NCBI GenBank assembly: GCA_905221605.1
Contig: CAJNDS010001281.1
Location: 1 to 24,812 of the forward strand
Source: Symbiodinium natans
Taxonomy: Eukaryota; Sar; Dinophyceae; Suessiales; Symbiodiniaceae
Direction of reading: 5' to 3'
DNA: 24,812 nt
The notes under the pieces are model-generated. The model was not told the DNA's origin, did no database searches, and was given only the letters and a program-made list of their open reading frames with translations. Positions 9,601 through 15,998 of the stretch are shown here, piece by piece. The position numbers and the translations under genes are program-made. Position 1 is the stretch's first letter. Every line of letters begins with the position of its first letter.

Positions 9601-11300
9601 CCTGCAGGCTTGCTGGCTGCTGCGTCCGGCTTCTTCTCTGTTGGCTGTCCTGCTGGCTTGGCTGCTGTGTCCGGCTTCTTCTGCGTTGGCTGTCCTGGTG
9701 CCTTGGCTGCGGTGTCCGGCTTCTTCTCTGTTGGCTGTCCTGGTGGCTTGGCTGCTGTGTCCGGCTTCTTCTGTGTTGGCTGTCCTGCTGGCTTGGCGGC
9801 TGCTGCGTCCGGCTTCTTCTCTGTTGGCTGTCCTGGTGGCTTGGCTGCTGTGTCCGGCTTCTTCTGCGTTGGCTGTCCTGCTGGCTTGGCGGCTGCTGCG
9901 TCTGGCTTCTTCTCTGTTGGCTGTCCTGGTGGCTTGGCGGCTGCTGCGTCTGGCTTCTTCTCTGTTGGCTGTCCTGGTGGCTTGGCGGCTGCTGCGTCTG
10001 GCTTCTTCTGTGTTGGCTGTCCTGGTGGCTTGGCGGCTGCTGCGTCTGGCTTCTTCTGCGCTGCGTCCGGCTTCTTCGTTGGCTGTCCTGGTGGCTTTGC
10101 GGCTGCGGCATCTGGCTTCGGCTGTCCTGCTGGCTTGGCGGCTGCGTCCGGCTTCTTCCCTTTGGGCTTGGCTGGGTCTGGCCTCTTCTCTGGCTTGGCG
10201 GCTGCTGCGACTGGCTTCTGCTCTGCCTCGGCAGCTGCTGTGTCCGGTTCCTTGGGCTGTCCTGCACGCTTGCTGGCCACTGCGTCCGGCTTCTTGTCCT
10301 TTCCTTGTCCGGCAAGCTTGCGTGCTGCGTCCAGCTTCTTCTCTTTCGACTGTCCTGCAGGCTTGCTGGCTGCTGCATCCGGCTTCTTCTCTTTGACCTG
10401 TCCAGCAAGTGTGCTTGGCAACTCTGCTGGCTTGGTGGCTGTTGCGTCTGGTTTCTTCTCTTTAGGCTCGGCAGCTGCTGTGTCCGGCTTCTTCTCCGTT
10501 GGCTGTTCTGCTGGCTTGGCGTCCGGCTTCGTCTGTTTAGGCTTAGCAGCTGTGTCCGGCTTCTTGTCTTTTAGCTCTCCTGTCGGCTTACTGGCGGCCG
10601 TGTCCGGGCTCTTGTCCGTCGCAAGTCGGGCCTTTTTTTTGGGTTGTTCCTCAATTGTGGGCACAGCACCTCTGCCTTGCTTGTCCTTACTCGAAGTAGT
10701 GTGTCCCGGCTTCTTGGCCGCCTCAGCAGCGGTGGGGAAGGCAGGTTCGGGGAGGGCAACAAGCCTGTGTCAACGGGTTTGGAGGGGAGGGAGGGGGTAG
10801 GGGGGGGGGTTCACGCCTGCAATTCACTAGGGGGGTGTGGAAGATGGGGGGGGGGGGGGGGGGGGGGAGAGTGGGGTCTAGGGTTTTTAGGGTTTAGGGT
10901 TTGTTTGGGTTTAGGGTTTCGGCCCTACACCCTAAACCCCAAACCCTAAACCCTATACCCTAAACCCTAAACCCGAAACCTAAACCCTAAACCCTAAACC
11001 CTAAACCCTAAACCCTAAACCCTAAACCGGCCTAAACCCTAAACCCTAAACCCTAAACCCAAACCCTAAACCCAAAACCCTAAACCCCAAAACCTAAACC
11101 CTAAACCCCAACCCCCTTCCCCCCTTTGCCCTTTGCCAATCTGCAGCAGCCTGTAAAAAAGCATGCTCTCACTACGTGCCTTACCCCCTTCCCCCCCGCC
11201 CCCTCCCAACTCCACCCAGCCTTAGCACTGACGGGCTTGAGGGTTTTGCCTTTCCCTTTGCCGTCCTTGGCCAGGGCTGTGGCTGCTTTCCCAAATTGAA
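6429..11300 (-). CDS. Gene D: basic Lys/Pro/Ala repeat protein, at least 11 exons
   Basis: Ten consecutive exons join with matching phases: 10721-9366, 9157-9017, 8923-8696, 8641-8454, 8414-8311, 8240-8170, 7357-7271, 7201-7002, 6933-6761 and 6604-6429. They total 2724 nt, 907 residues plus TGA. An upstream exon ends at 11221 (AAG|GC donor). Domains: a 450-residue Lys/Pro/Ala repeat region, a second basic Ser-Pro-Lys region, then about 370 residues of ordinary mixed composition. The basic half resembles a histone H1 tail or other DNA-compacting protein; no winged-helix H1 globular domain is visible. The C-terminal half has no fold I recognise. Donors are mixed GT, GC (11220, 7270, 7001) and GA (9365). 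Introns hold telomere-like repeats. The 5' end is unknown. Confidence 0.75.
6761..7357 (-). CDS. Gene D, three C-terminal exons (7357-7271, 7201-7002, 6933-6761)
   Basis: 7271-7357 (87 nt) starts after the strong acceptor TTGCTCTGCAG and encodes PAARMYRVLKSIVNEKSREK. 7002-7201 (200 nt) encodes VKISARIRSKPSADILKPQL, then KPLKMPKPKKVLTPEQVQDK. 6761-6933 (173 nt) encodes LLGDEGRISALVCDLRKVPH and KDTVKLVLQEFDAETKKEGA. The first two donors are AG|GC, at 7270 and 7001. The AG|G at both ends of each intron leaves the exact cut ambiguous by a base without changing the protein. The phases chain perfectly. Confidence 0.8.
7385..7440 (+). repeat. Telomere-like CCCTAAA tract in a gene D intron
   Basis: Degenerate CCCTAAA / CCCTAAC heptamers inside the intron between the exons ending at 8170 and starting at 7357. 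Confidence 0.8.
7723..8130 (+). repeat. About 205-bp tandem duplication in a gene D intron
   Basis: AAGCGCAGAGGAAGGGTT begins at 7723 and again at 7928. The two copies share, in order, CAATATTCGGTATTGGGCCT, a CCCGGAACCCCC run, CTTCTTCTCA, ACCTCGATGTACCCT, CTAACTTAAGCTGA and a trailing CCCTAAA tract. They differ by scattered substitutions and a longer C run in copy 2. No coding potential. Confidence 0.9.
8170..8641 (-). CDS. Gene D, three middle exons (8641-8454, 8414-8311, 8240-8170)
   Basis: 8454-8641 encodes AMIRKDMPYPERKRRYSWVG, then RFMRGKKSSPSEADVALCNK. 8311-8414 encodes FAFMRQVMLDPTLATVTVEE and RYKVTTKDKDSD. 8170-8240 encodes KMSLIQLYAKFPGEEGKLFV. The donors here fit GT (CAGAC|GTGTGT, TACT|GTACC, CTG|GTTGA) and phases 2, 1 and 0 chain correctly. 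The composition is that of an ordinary folded protein, in contrast to the low-complexity N-terminal half. Confidence 0.8.
8696..8923 (-). CDS. Gene D exon: Ser-Pro-Lys basic region
   Basis: Starts after TTTTCTCAG| at 8924. It encodes SKPRKSPRASPKTSPCKAHP and continues with SP(K/C/S)K-type motifs (KASPSKPQPSPYKALPKASP), ending VTELSPDERLRIQNMTHPSV. S/T-P-x-K/R motifs are the classic DNA minor-groove-binding and kinase-target units of H1-type tails, so this supports a DNA-associated role (inference from motif class). Confidence 0.8.
9017..9157 (-). CDS. Gene D exon following the repeat region
   Basis: Opens after CTGATCAG| at 9158 in phase 0. It encodes DFQVSAEASQRAQETTPQKK, then PVATPQRRFRAKSSPDAHAS; basic and proline-rich. 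The preceding exon would end at a GA donor (GAG|GACAGT at 9365). If that donor is not used, the repeat exon instead reads on to a stop at 9336. Confidence 0.65.
9250..9335 (+). repeat. Telomere-like CCCTAAA tract
   Basis: About ten CCCTAAA-like heptamers immediately 3' of the large gene D repeat exon, inside the proposed 9158-9365 intron. Confidence 0.9.
9366..10721 (-). CDS. Gene D, large exon encoding Lys-Pro-Asp-Ala repeats
   Basis: Encodes 452 residues, beginning AAKKPGHTTSSKDKQGRG after an acceptor with a pyrimidine-rich run (GCTGCTGAG| at 10722). Residues then cycle through a roughly 14-17 residue unit, KKPDAAAAKPPGQPTE. The most regular copies lie at 9600-10110 with a DNA period near 48 bp. 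The protein is strongly basic and disordered. The C-terminal part (PVSGEPASKKAKTASSS) contains an NLS-like basic cluster. The repeat makes other frames on both strands artificially open. The opening GTG often taken as a start (10664) is internal to the longer exon. Confidence 0.8.
10846..10867 (+). repeat. Poly-G run (22 G)
   Basis: Twenty-two uninterrupted Gs in the gene D intron upstream of the repeat exon. It could form a quadruplex and is prone to assembly-length error. Confidence 0.95.
10876..11107. repeat. Head-to-head telomere-like tract
   Basis: TTTAGGG-like heptamers run from 10876 to about 10919. After a short junction (TTTCGGCCCTACA) CCCTAAA heptamers run to about 11107, including long nearly perfect stretches at 10977-11060. 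The tract lies inside the intron between the gene D exon at 11221 and the repeat exon at 10721. Confidence 0.93.
11221..11300 (-). CDS. Gene D, upstream basic exon (partial)
   Basis: Encodes GKAATALAKDGKGKGKTLKP then VSAK before an AAG|GCTGGG donor at 11220, in phase 0 with the acceptor at 10722. Lysine- and alanine-rich like the repeat exon. The 5' limit is unclear: the frame stays open upstream (VNVVQFGK), and no start codon can be assigned. Confidence 0.6.
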
Positions 11301-12397
11301 CAACGTTAACAGAAAAACATGAAGCCCAGGCACAGGAGGCTGGAGGACCCTTGGCTCGAGGGACTTATTGCCTTTGGGGGGTTTAGGGGTTGAGCGTGTA
11401 GGGTTTCAGGGTTTCATGCATGAGTGTAGTACTACATGCCTGACATAGTCGGGGATCCTTGGTGTTGGAGGGTTGGGCTCCAGGAGACTGTAAGCCTGGT
11501 CCTTTAAAGTGGAGGGGCCTAACACAAACCCTTGCCCGCCTACTCAAGTCCGTGGTCCTGTGGTTGAGGCAACCCGAAGTCAACCCTTTCCGCCCTAAAC
11601 CCTCAATCCCAAACTCTAAACCCCAAACCCTCAACCCTCAACCCGAAACCCCAAACCTCCACCCCCAGCCTCGGCAACCATAAAGACTTTCAACATTAAT
11701 AAGGTTGATCAGGTAAGACTACAACCCCCCCCCCCCCCCGCCCATCCTTAGAGACCATGAAGCCTTAATGCTGTCTTCACAGGTCAACGGGGATCCTTGG
11801 GGTTGAGGGTGTCAGAGGCTTGAGGGTTGAGTGCCTACGGGGCAGAGATCGATCATTGAGACGATACATTAGATCAATCTTGACCAGGGCACGAGATACT
11901 GGGCATCGTGTTGATGCGCTCTGGACCCACGATCTTCTCTGTAGTCGTCATGATAGGATACTTGAGCACTCCAGCTTTTGCCGCAGCCCAATGTGTGTCG
12001 TGGATTTACATGGGGTGGATTGACAGCAAGGCACGCAGGGGCGAGGCGCGTTTTTGTTGACCCTGTCTGCGGTCGAGGGCACACACCGACAGCAAAGTGA
12101 CACGCGAGAGGCCTTCCCGAAAATGTCACTTGCAAATGTAACTGTATTAAACCGGCCCCGCTGTCACTTCACAACTGACAGCAAGTGACACGCACATAGG
12201 GGCAGGAGACGGCGTAATTTTACAGAATGACGCGCTGAGTTTCAACTGACAGCAAGTGACCCCGTCGCTCCAAAAGCAAAGCTGGGGATATCCCGCCCGC
12301 GCTAGGGTTTAAGGGTTCAGGGTTCAGGGTTTACGGTTTAGGGGTGCCCACACTGCGTGACACGTAAATTACGAATTAGCATACAGGCCAGCTGCTT
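11301..12397. other. Spacer between gene C and gene D
   Basis: No convincing exon. It contains degenerate telomere-like tracts (11380-11420, 11590-11660, 12300-12345), a C run at 11727-11739, and a cluster of GACAGCAAGTGAC motifs at 12021-12260. Upstream exons of gene D, including its promoter, should lie here but cannot be recognised. ORFs of 60-90 residues on both strands have no protein-like features. Confidence 0.5.
12021..12260. repeat. Cluster of GACAGCAAGTGAC motifs
   Basis: Direct copies of GACAGCAA(G/A)GTGACACGC or parts of it occur at 12022, 12088, 12177 and 12248, spaced 66-89 bp. Inverted copies of the core occur at 12125 (GTCACTTGC) and 12163 (GTCACTT), the latter forming a hairpin with the copy at 12177. 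The cluster lies between the 3' end of gene C and the expected 5' side of gene D, so it could be a regulatory array or the relic of a short tandem repeat. Confidence 0.75.
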
Positions 12398-13011
12398 TTA
12401 CTTCCAAGCAGGGACCCGACCAAAAAGGTCATCTAGCTCACCACCATACACATCCTCTGGCTCCACATCCAAACTCAAATCGCTCAAGGTCCTGGTTGGC
12501 TGGTGGCCGGCCATTGCCTTGGCTTCACGGAACCTGAGCAGCAGACATCGTGGAAGGGAGCCAGGTTTCAGGGTTTTGGGGTTTAAGGTTACCAGGTTCT
12601 GCAGCTGCCTATGGTATATAGAATCGTACTGTGCAGTACGAAGTTGCAAGTCGGCGAGCACGACGCCGAACTCGAACGGATAGGATTGCGAAGCAGCGAG
12701 AGCTTTGCCCCCATGCTTAGCCACATCATTCGATATGAGATCATGCAACACAAGGCTAGCAGGATGTGGGTCCACTCCCATCGATAGAATCCGAGGCACA
12801 ACTCGCATAACTCCATTCTTGTCCTTCTTCCTTACCACGAGAGATTTCTTTTTCCTGCCCAAGTTCATCTTAACCAGGCCGGGTCTAGAAGAATAATCCA
12901 CGCATACAGTCCTGGCATCCAGTGCCATCCTGGCAGCTCGGATAGATCGAGGCTTCCGTAATTTCTCGATGTTGGGCAGCGTGGAATAAATCCTGAGCAG
13001 CACTAGTGGTG
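12398..13011 (-). CDS. Gene C, C-terminal exons
   Basis: 13011-12593 encodes APLVLLRIYSTLPNIEKLRK, a basic block LVKMNLGRKKKSLVVRKKDK, and AASQSYPFEFGVVLADLQLR. 12517-12398 encodes AMAGHQPTRTLSDLSLDVEP and ends LFGRVPAWK with TAA at 12398-12400. The proposed 75-nt intron (12518-12592, AACCTG|GTAACC to CCAAG|G) is a multiple of three and has no stop, so it could also be read through. It contains telomere-like sequence (CCCCAAAACCCTGAAACC on the minus strand), which favours an intron. SQ-YP-FG is shared with family members as I recall them. Confidence 0.7.
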
Positions 13012-14871
13012 CTAGGGGGGCACACATGCTGATCGAGAAAGAAGCATACTGCCTGCACGGAAAGAGCCAAGTTGCACCGTTGGTTTCAGCGTGGGCGCTC
13101 CGTAACAGCACATGGGAAATTTGACGCAGCGTGCTTTCGTGACCCGCAAAGTCGCCACCATGGCAGGCATGAACCATAGCATCTCAGTAGAAACATCATA
13201 TTCAAATCCATCGATTTTCAAACACTACACCCAGGAGGATCATCGTGCAGACAAGGGCACAGACGAAGAGGGTTGTTCGATCGCCCACCAAATTCCCAAT
13301 TGGGTAGCAATGCGAAGAGCATAGCACAACCGCTCACAGAACGCATTTGCTTGGCGGACACACTTCAGGGATGTGTTTCCTTGTGGCCTGTCTCGTGTTC
13401 TTCTCGTACTCCCGGAAGACCTGAGCTGGTGTATGCTCGGCAAGTATTCGTAGACGCAAGCCTACAGCAGAGAGATCGATCTGTTCTACAACCAAGAATC
13501 ATCCAAACCCACGTCGCGCACGGGGGGGCAGACATCAAAAATCCAGGTACTGTTGTATTCAATACCTCACTTTAATGATGCCACCGCTGCAAGAATCGTC
13601 TTTGCAATGCACTGATGCAGGGCAGTCCAGTTGCAGCTCCCAATAGGGTGATGAAGCCTATCGTGCGAAGCAAATTATGGTTTCCTGAGTATCTCACCTC
13701 GGAACAGACATGTTTACCAGGCCCGCTGGAATCAACTGCATGGATTGAGGACAGTGTGTGTATTACACATCCAAGCAGCGTCGAAGCGCTTGCCTTTGTA
13801 GCCCAGGGCCGTAAATGCACGAGTGACCTGTGCATCTCCAGCACAGTGTTCCACCTTGGCTGCTGCAACTGAGGAAGAAGGGGGGAGAAGGAGGGAGGGT
13901 GACCTGTAACCCTAAACCGTCCTAAGAACCGTGAACCCTAAACCCTAAACCCTAAACCCTAAACCCTAAACCCAAAACCCTCACCCCTAAACCCTATTGA
14001 GAAGCAATGTGTGAGTTCATGTTAAGAGGAAGGGTTCACCCTAAACCCTAAACCCTGTTGAGAAGCAATGTGTGAGTTCATGAATGAAGCGTAGAGAAAT
14101 AGTCCTGGCATGAAGTGTTAGAACTGAAGAGGAAGGGTTCCTCCATTTCAGCCAGAAATATAGCCGGAAAGTACGTACACACACAGGCAGAGGCTAGGCA
14201 GAAACCCCTATGTCAGCCGAAAGACAAAGTCATTGTGGTACTCCGGATTCGACGGCCGCTCGATCTGTTCCATGAACTTCAGGATGCACACCAGCATAGG
14301 CATATGCATGATGGCAGCAGGTAAGGCTTTTGGGACTTTGGGATCCTACCTAGTACTACAAAAAACTGGGAAACTGGGGTCGGCAGCAAGCAAACTTCGA
14401 AAACTCATCACCTCTACGACACTGTGCAGGATCCACTGGCACATACGGAAGAAGCACGTATGCAGAGTTTCTTTGAGCACGGATCCGGGATCCTGGGCAC
14501 ACAAAGCACTCCTGGCACAGCCATAAGAATAATCGGCCAAAGGCATCCGGTCGTGATCAGTGTCACGTCCAGCTATCGACAGAACATGGGCCTAAGGCCC
14601 GTCACCGTGATCAAGACCACGTGTACATCGAGGATCGAATTAAAATGAAACGTTTCAGCGAACTGGCCTAGGAACCAGCAAAGACCTTGACCCTTCAGCC
14701 AGGACCTAGCAAGTCCTCAGCTATCCCTTAGCCAAACTGTGCCAGAACGCATCAAGGACCTGTGCTGCCGGATCCAAGCATGCCCGTGGTGGGCACAGAG
14801 AAATCTTCCTGGCAGCATTATTTGGGCTGTTAGACAATCGGCGTCCCTCGAGTTGCTGTTTTCTGGCAAGC
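12398..14871 (-). CDS. Gene C: cytosine-C5-methyltransferase-like protein
   Basis: A multi-exon gene. Upstream exons (14871-14727 and two near 14500 and 14270) are followed by a motif-I-like exon (13868-13769), a helical exon (about 13655-13567), a motif-IV-like exon with PPC (13549-13501) and exons at 13420-13261, 13224-13053, 13011-12593 and 12517-12398. The last five chain in phase. The PPC cysteine corresponds to the catalytic Cys of C5-methyltransferases. Where those enzymes have ENV, this protein reads WWAIEQPSSS, so catalytic activity is doubtful. I recall similar 'PPCSSWVWM ... EQP.SS ... KPT' proteins as a large family in dinoflagellates. The rest of the target-recognition region is unfamiliar. 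One join (13567 to 13549) is unresolved. Confidence 0.6.
13053..13420 (-). CDS. Gene C exons with EQPSSS and LKPT blocks (13420-13261, 13224-13053)
   Basis: 13420-13261 encodes SSGSTRRTRDRPQGNTSLKC, then VRQANAFCERLCYALRIATQ and LGIWWAIEQPSSS. 13224-13053 encodes CLKIDGFEYDVSTEMLWFMP and CVKFPMCCYGAPTLKPTVQL. The introns are tiny: 36 nt (13225-13260, GTGCCC...GTGTAG) and 41 nt (13012-13052, AG|GCAGTATG...CCCCCCTAG). Both restore frame and phase, and the second has a good pyrimidine tract. Confidence 0.72.
13501..13549 (-). CDS. Gene C exon with motif-IV-like PPC
   Basis: A 49-nt exon encoding PGFLMSAPPCATWVWM. The PPC is positioned as in motif IV of C5-methyltransferases. Joining at AT|GATTCTTGG (a GA donor) to 13420 gives uninterrupted ATWVWMSSGSTRRTR, the arrangement expected for the family. 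The upstream join is phase-incompatible with the nearest exon as I read it, so one boundary there is wrong. Confidence 0.6.
13567..13655 (-). CDS. Gene C, helical exon before the PPC block
   Basis: The best frame reads GSCNWTALHQCIAKTILAAV then ASLK. It suits the alpha-helix between motifs I and IV, but another open frame exists. Boundaries are not fixed. Confidence 0.4.
13769..13868 (-). CDS. Gene C exon with motif-I-like CAGDAQVTRAF
   Basis: Follows the best pyrimidine tract in the window (CTCCTTCTCCCCCCTTCTTC then CTCAG|). Encodes AAAKVEHCAGDAQVTRAFTA then LGYKGKRFDAAW. The pattern, a short strand ending in (F/C)AG, then AF..LG and FD, matches the SAM-binding motif I of C5-methyltransferases (D-L-F-A-G...AF...G). 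It ends at TGGAT|GTGTAAT, a GT donor. Confidence 0.68.
13905..14110 (+). repeat. Telomere-like tracts with a 57-bp local duplication
   Basis: CCCTAAA heptamers at 13930-13975 and 14038-14055 alternate with two copies of GAGAAGCAATGTGTGAGTTC, starting near 13999 and 14058. The repeated unit is about 57-60 bp. All of it lies in the intron upstream of the motif-I exon of gene C. Confidence 0.88.
14215..14330 (-). CDS. Gene C, upstream exon (putative)
   Basis: Encodes HMPMLVCILKFMEQIERPSN then PEYHNDFVF, a hydrophobic helix followed by a polar end. Edges are unresolved; a GC donor (TTTCG|GCTGAC) is possible. The plus strand has a donor-like CAG|GTAAGG in the same place, but its reading is poorer. 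Assignment to gene C is by position only. Confidence 0.45.
14395..14535 (-). CDS. Gene C, upstream exon with unresolved frame
   Basis: Two frames look protein-like: CQWILHSVVEVMSFRS preceded by GSVLKETLHTCFFRM, and AYVLLPYVPVDPAQCRRGDE. An AG|GA acceptor (CCCAG|GATCCC) near 14500 suits the second. I cannot choose, so only the presence of an exon is suggested. Confidence 0.3.
14727..14871 (-). CDS. Gene C, most upstream recognised exon
   Basis: Starts after CTTCCAG| at 14872. Encodes LARKQQLEGRRLSNSPNNAA, then RKISLCPPRACLDPAAQVLD and AFWHSLAK, before a stop just past 14727. Open and evenly composed for 48 codons. It may belong to gene C or be the end of another gene. Confidence 0.5.
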
Positions 14872-14879
14872 CTGGAAGC

Positions 14880-15691
14880 TTTAAAGGTTTGAGGGTTTTG
14901 GGTTTAGGGTTCGAGGCTTCGGGATGAGCATCTGGCACCATTCGGTGTCCTTGGTGATGGCATGGCTGTATAGGAAGCCTACGCCCTAAACCCTGAACCC
15001 CAAACCTCAACCCTGAGAACCCTACAACCTTAAGCTCTGCGACCCAAATCACACACTGTAAAGCCCTAAAACCTGAAACCCCCGCAGGTGTCGTTGAGTT
15101 ATGTCCCGTTAATGTTTTTGTCCTGAGGCTTGCGTGGGGGACCTACACCCCAAACCCCATTGCAAACCCTTAACCCTGAACCTTAAAACCCTAAACACAA
15201 GTTAACCCGAACCCGCGCAACCTTTTCCACCCCTGATGTCCAATTCTTGGTGTGTACAAGGGTTTAGGGTTTAGGGTCATAATTCGGGTTTAGGGTTTAG
15301 GGTGTATAAAGTCTAGTGACCTACACGCAACCCTCTCGTTGAGGTACTAAGGGCCGAGGCACTGCGACATCGAAATACTCGAACCCGGGGGTTTGGGTTT
15401 TATGTCCAGATCAAGAATGGGGCTTCAGCAATAGCGCATGTTTGGAATTAATAGGCTTAGGTGAGAGGGTCCCACACCAGAAACCTTGCAGGAGCCGGAC
15501 ATTATAAACCTTGATCTGCCTGAACCCTGAACCCACCCTGTCCCAAACTCCACGCGCACGCCTGAGTCGATCCCATCTGAGGGATAGCATGGCGGCCGGT
15601 GGCCTGCAGCAGGCACACTATGGCTGTTTTGAGTGTAGAAAAAATATGTTATATATTATAATATGTTGATATAGACATGCGTGGCAAGCCT
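14880..15691. other. Spacer between gene B and gene C
   Basis: No exon recognised. It holds degenerate telomere-like tracts in both orientations: CCCTAAA-like at 14980-15015 and 15140-15200, TTTAGGG at 15257-15303. An AT-rich patch (15637-15672) sits just downstream of the gene B stop codon and could be its 3' flank. Confidence 0.6.
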
Positions 15692-15998
15692 CTAATCCTC
15701 CTCTTCATTCACCTTCCTTTTGCCTTTTGGCTTCTTTGCCGCCTGCTTGGGCTTCCTCTTTGGGTCGGCAGCGTCCGGCGCAGGCTTTGTGCAAGCCTTC
15801 TTGCGGCGCCCATCGGGAGTAGGATCCACACAGCCGTTCTTTTCTGCCTGGGTCCTGCTGTGGAAGGTGCGACCATCCACGTTGGTGTAGACTGGAAATG
15901 GCCGGCCGGCCTGCGGTCCGGATTTCCTGACCCGGACTTCTTTAAACCAGCCATCATTGAGCGGTGTCACCTCTTTGGGTTCCATTGGGTCGCCCTTC
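15692..15998 (-). CDS. Gene B, terminal exon: MBD-like domain and basic tail
   Basis: Joined at K-R-K, it reads GDPMEPKEVTPLNDGWFKEV, RVRKSGPQAGRPFPVYTNVD and GRTFHSRTQAEKNG. This matches the MBD/TAM pattern of a GW near the start, (R/K)xRKSG...AG(R/K) in the strand-loop that contacts DNA, an aromatic strand (VY), then DG(R/K)xF(H/R)S(R/K). The domain is followed by a Lys-rich tail, DPKRKPKQAAKKPKGKRKVN, ending in acidic EEED. In other MBD proteins this surface recognises symmetrically methylated CpG; binding here is untested. The overlapping plus-strand frame is a shadow. Confidence 0.75.

Noticed and set aside
9317-10800. Long alternative ORFs (363 codons minus strand; 412 and 276 codons plus strand) over the gene D repeat
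   Set aside because: They arise from the 48-bp repeat; only the Lys-Pro-Asp-Ala frame connects in phase to neighbouring exons.
10876-11107. True chromosome end
   Set aside because: The tract is interstitial, inverted in the middle, and flanked by exons of one gene on both sides.
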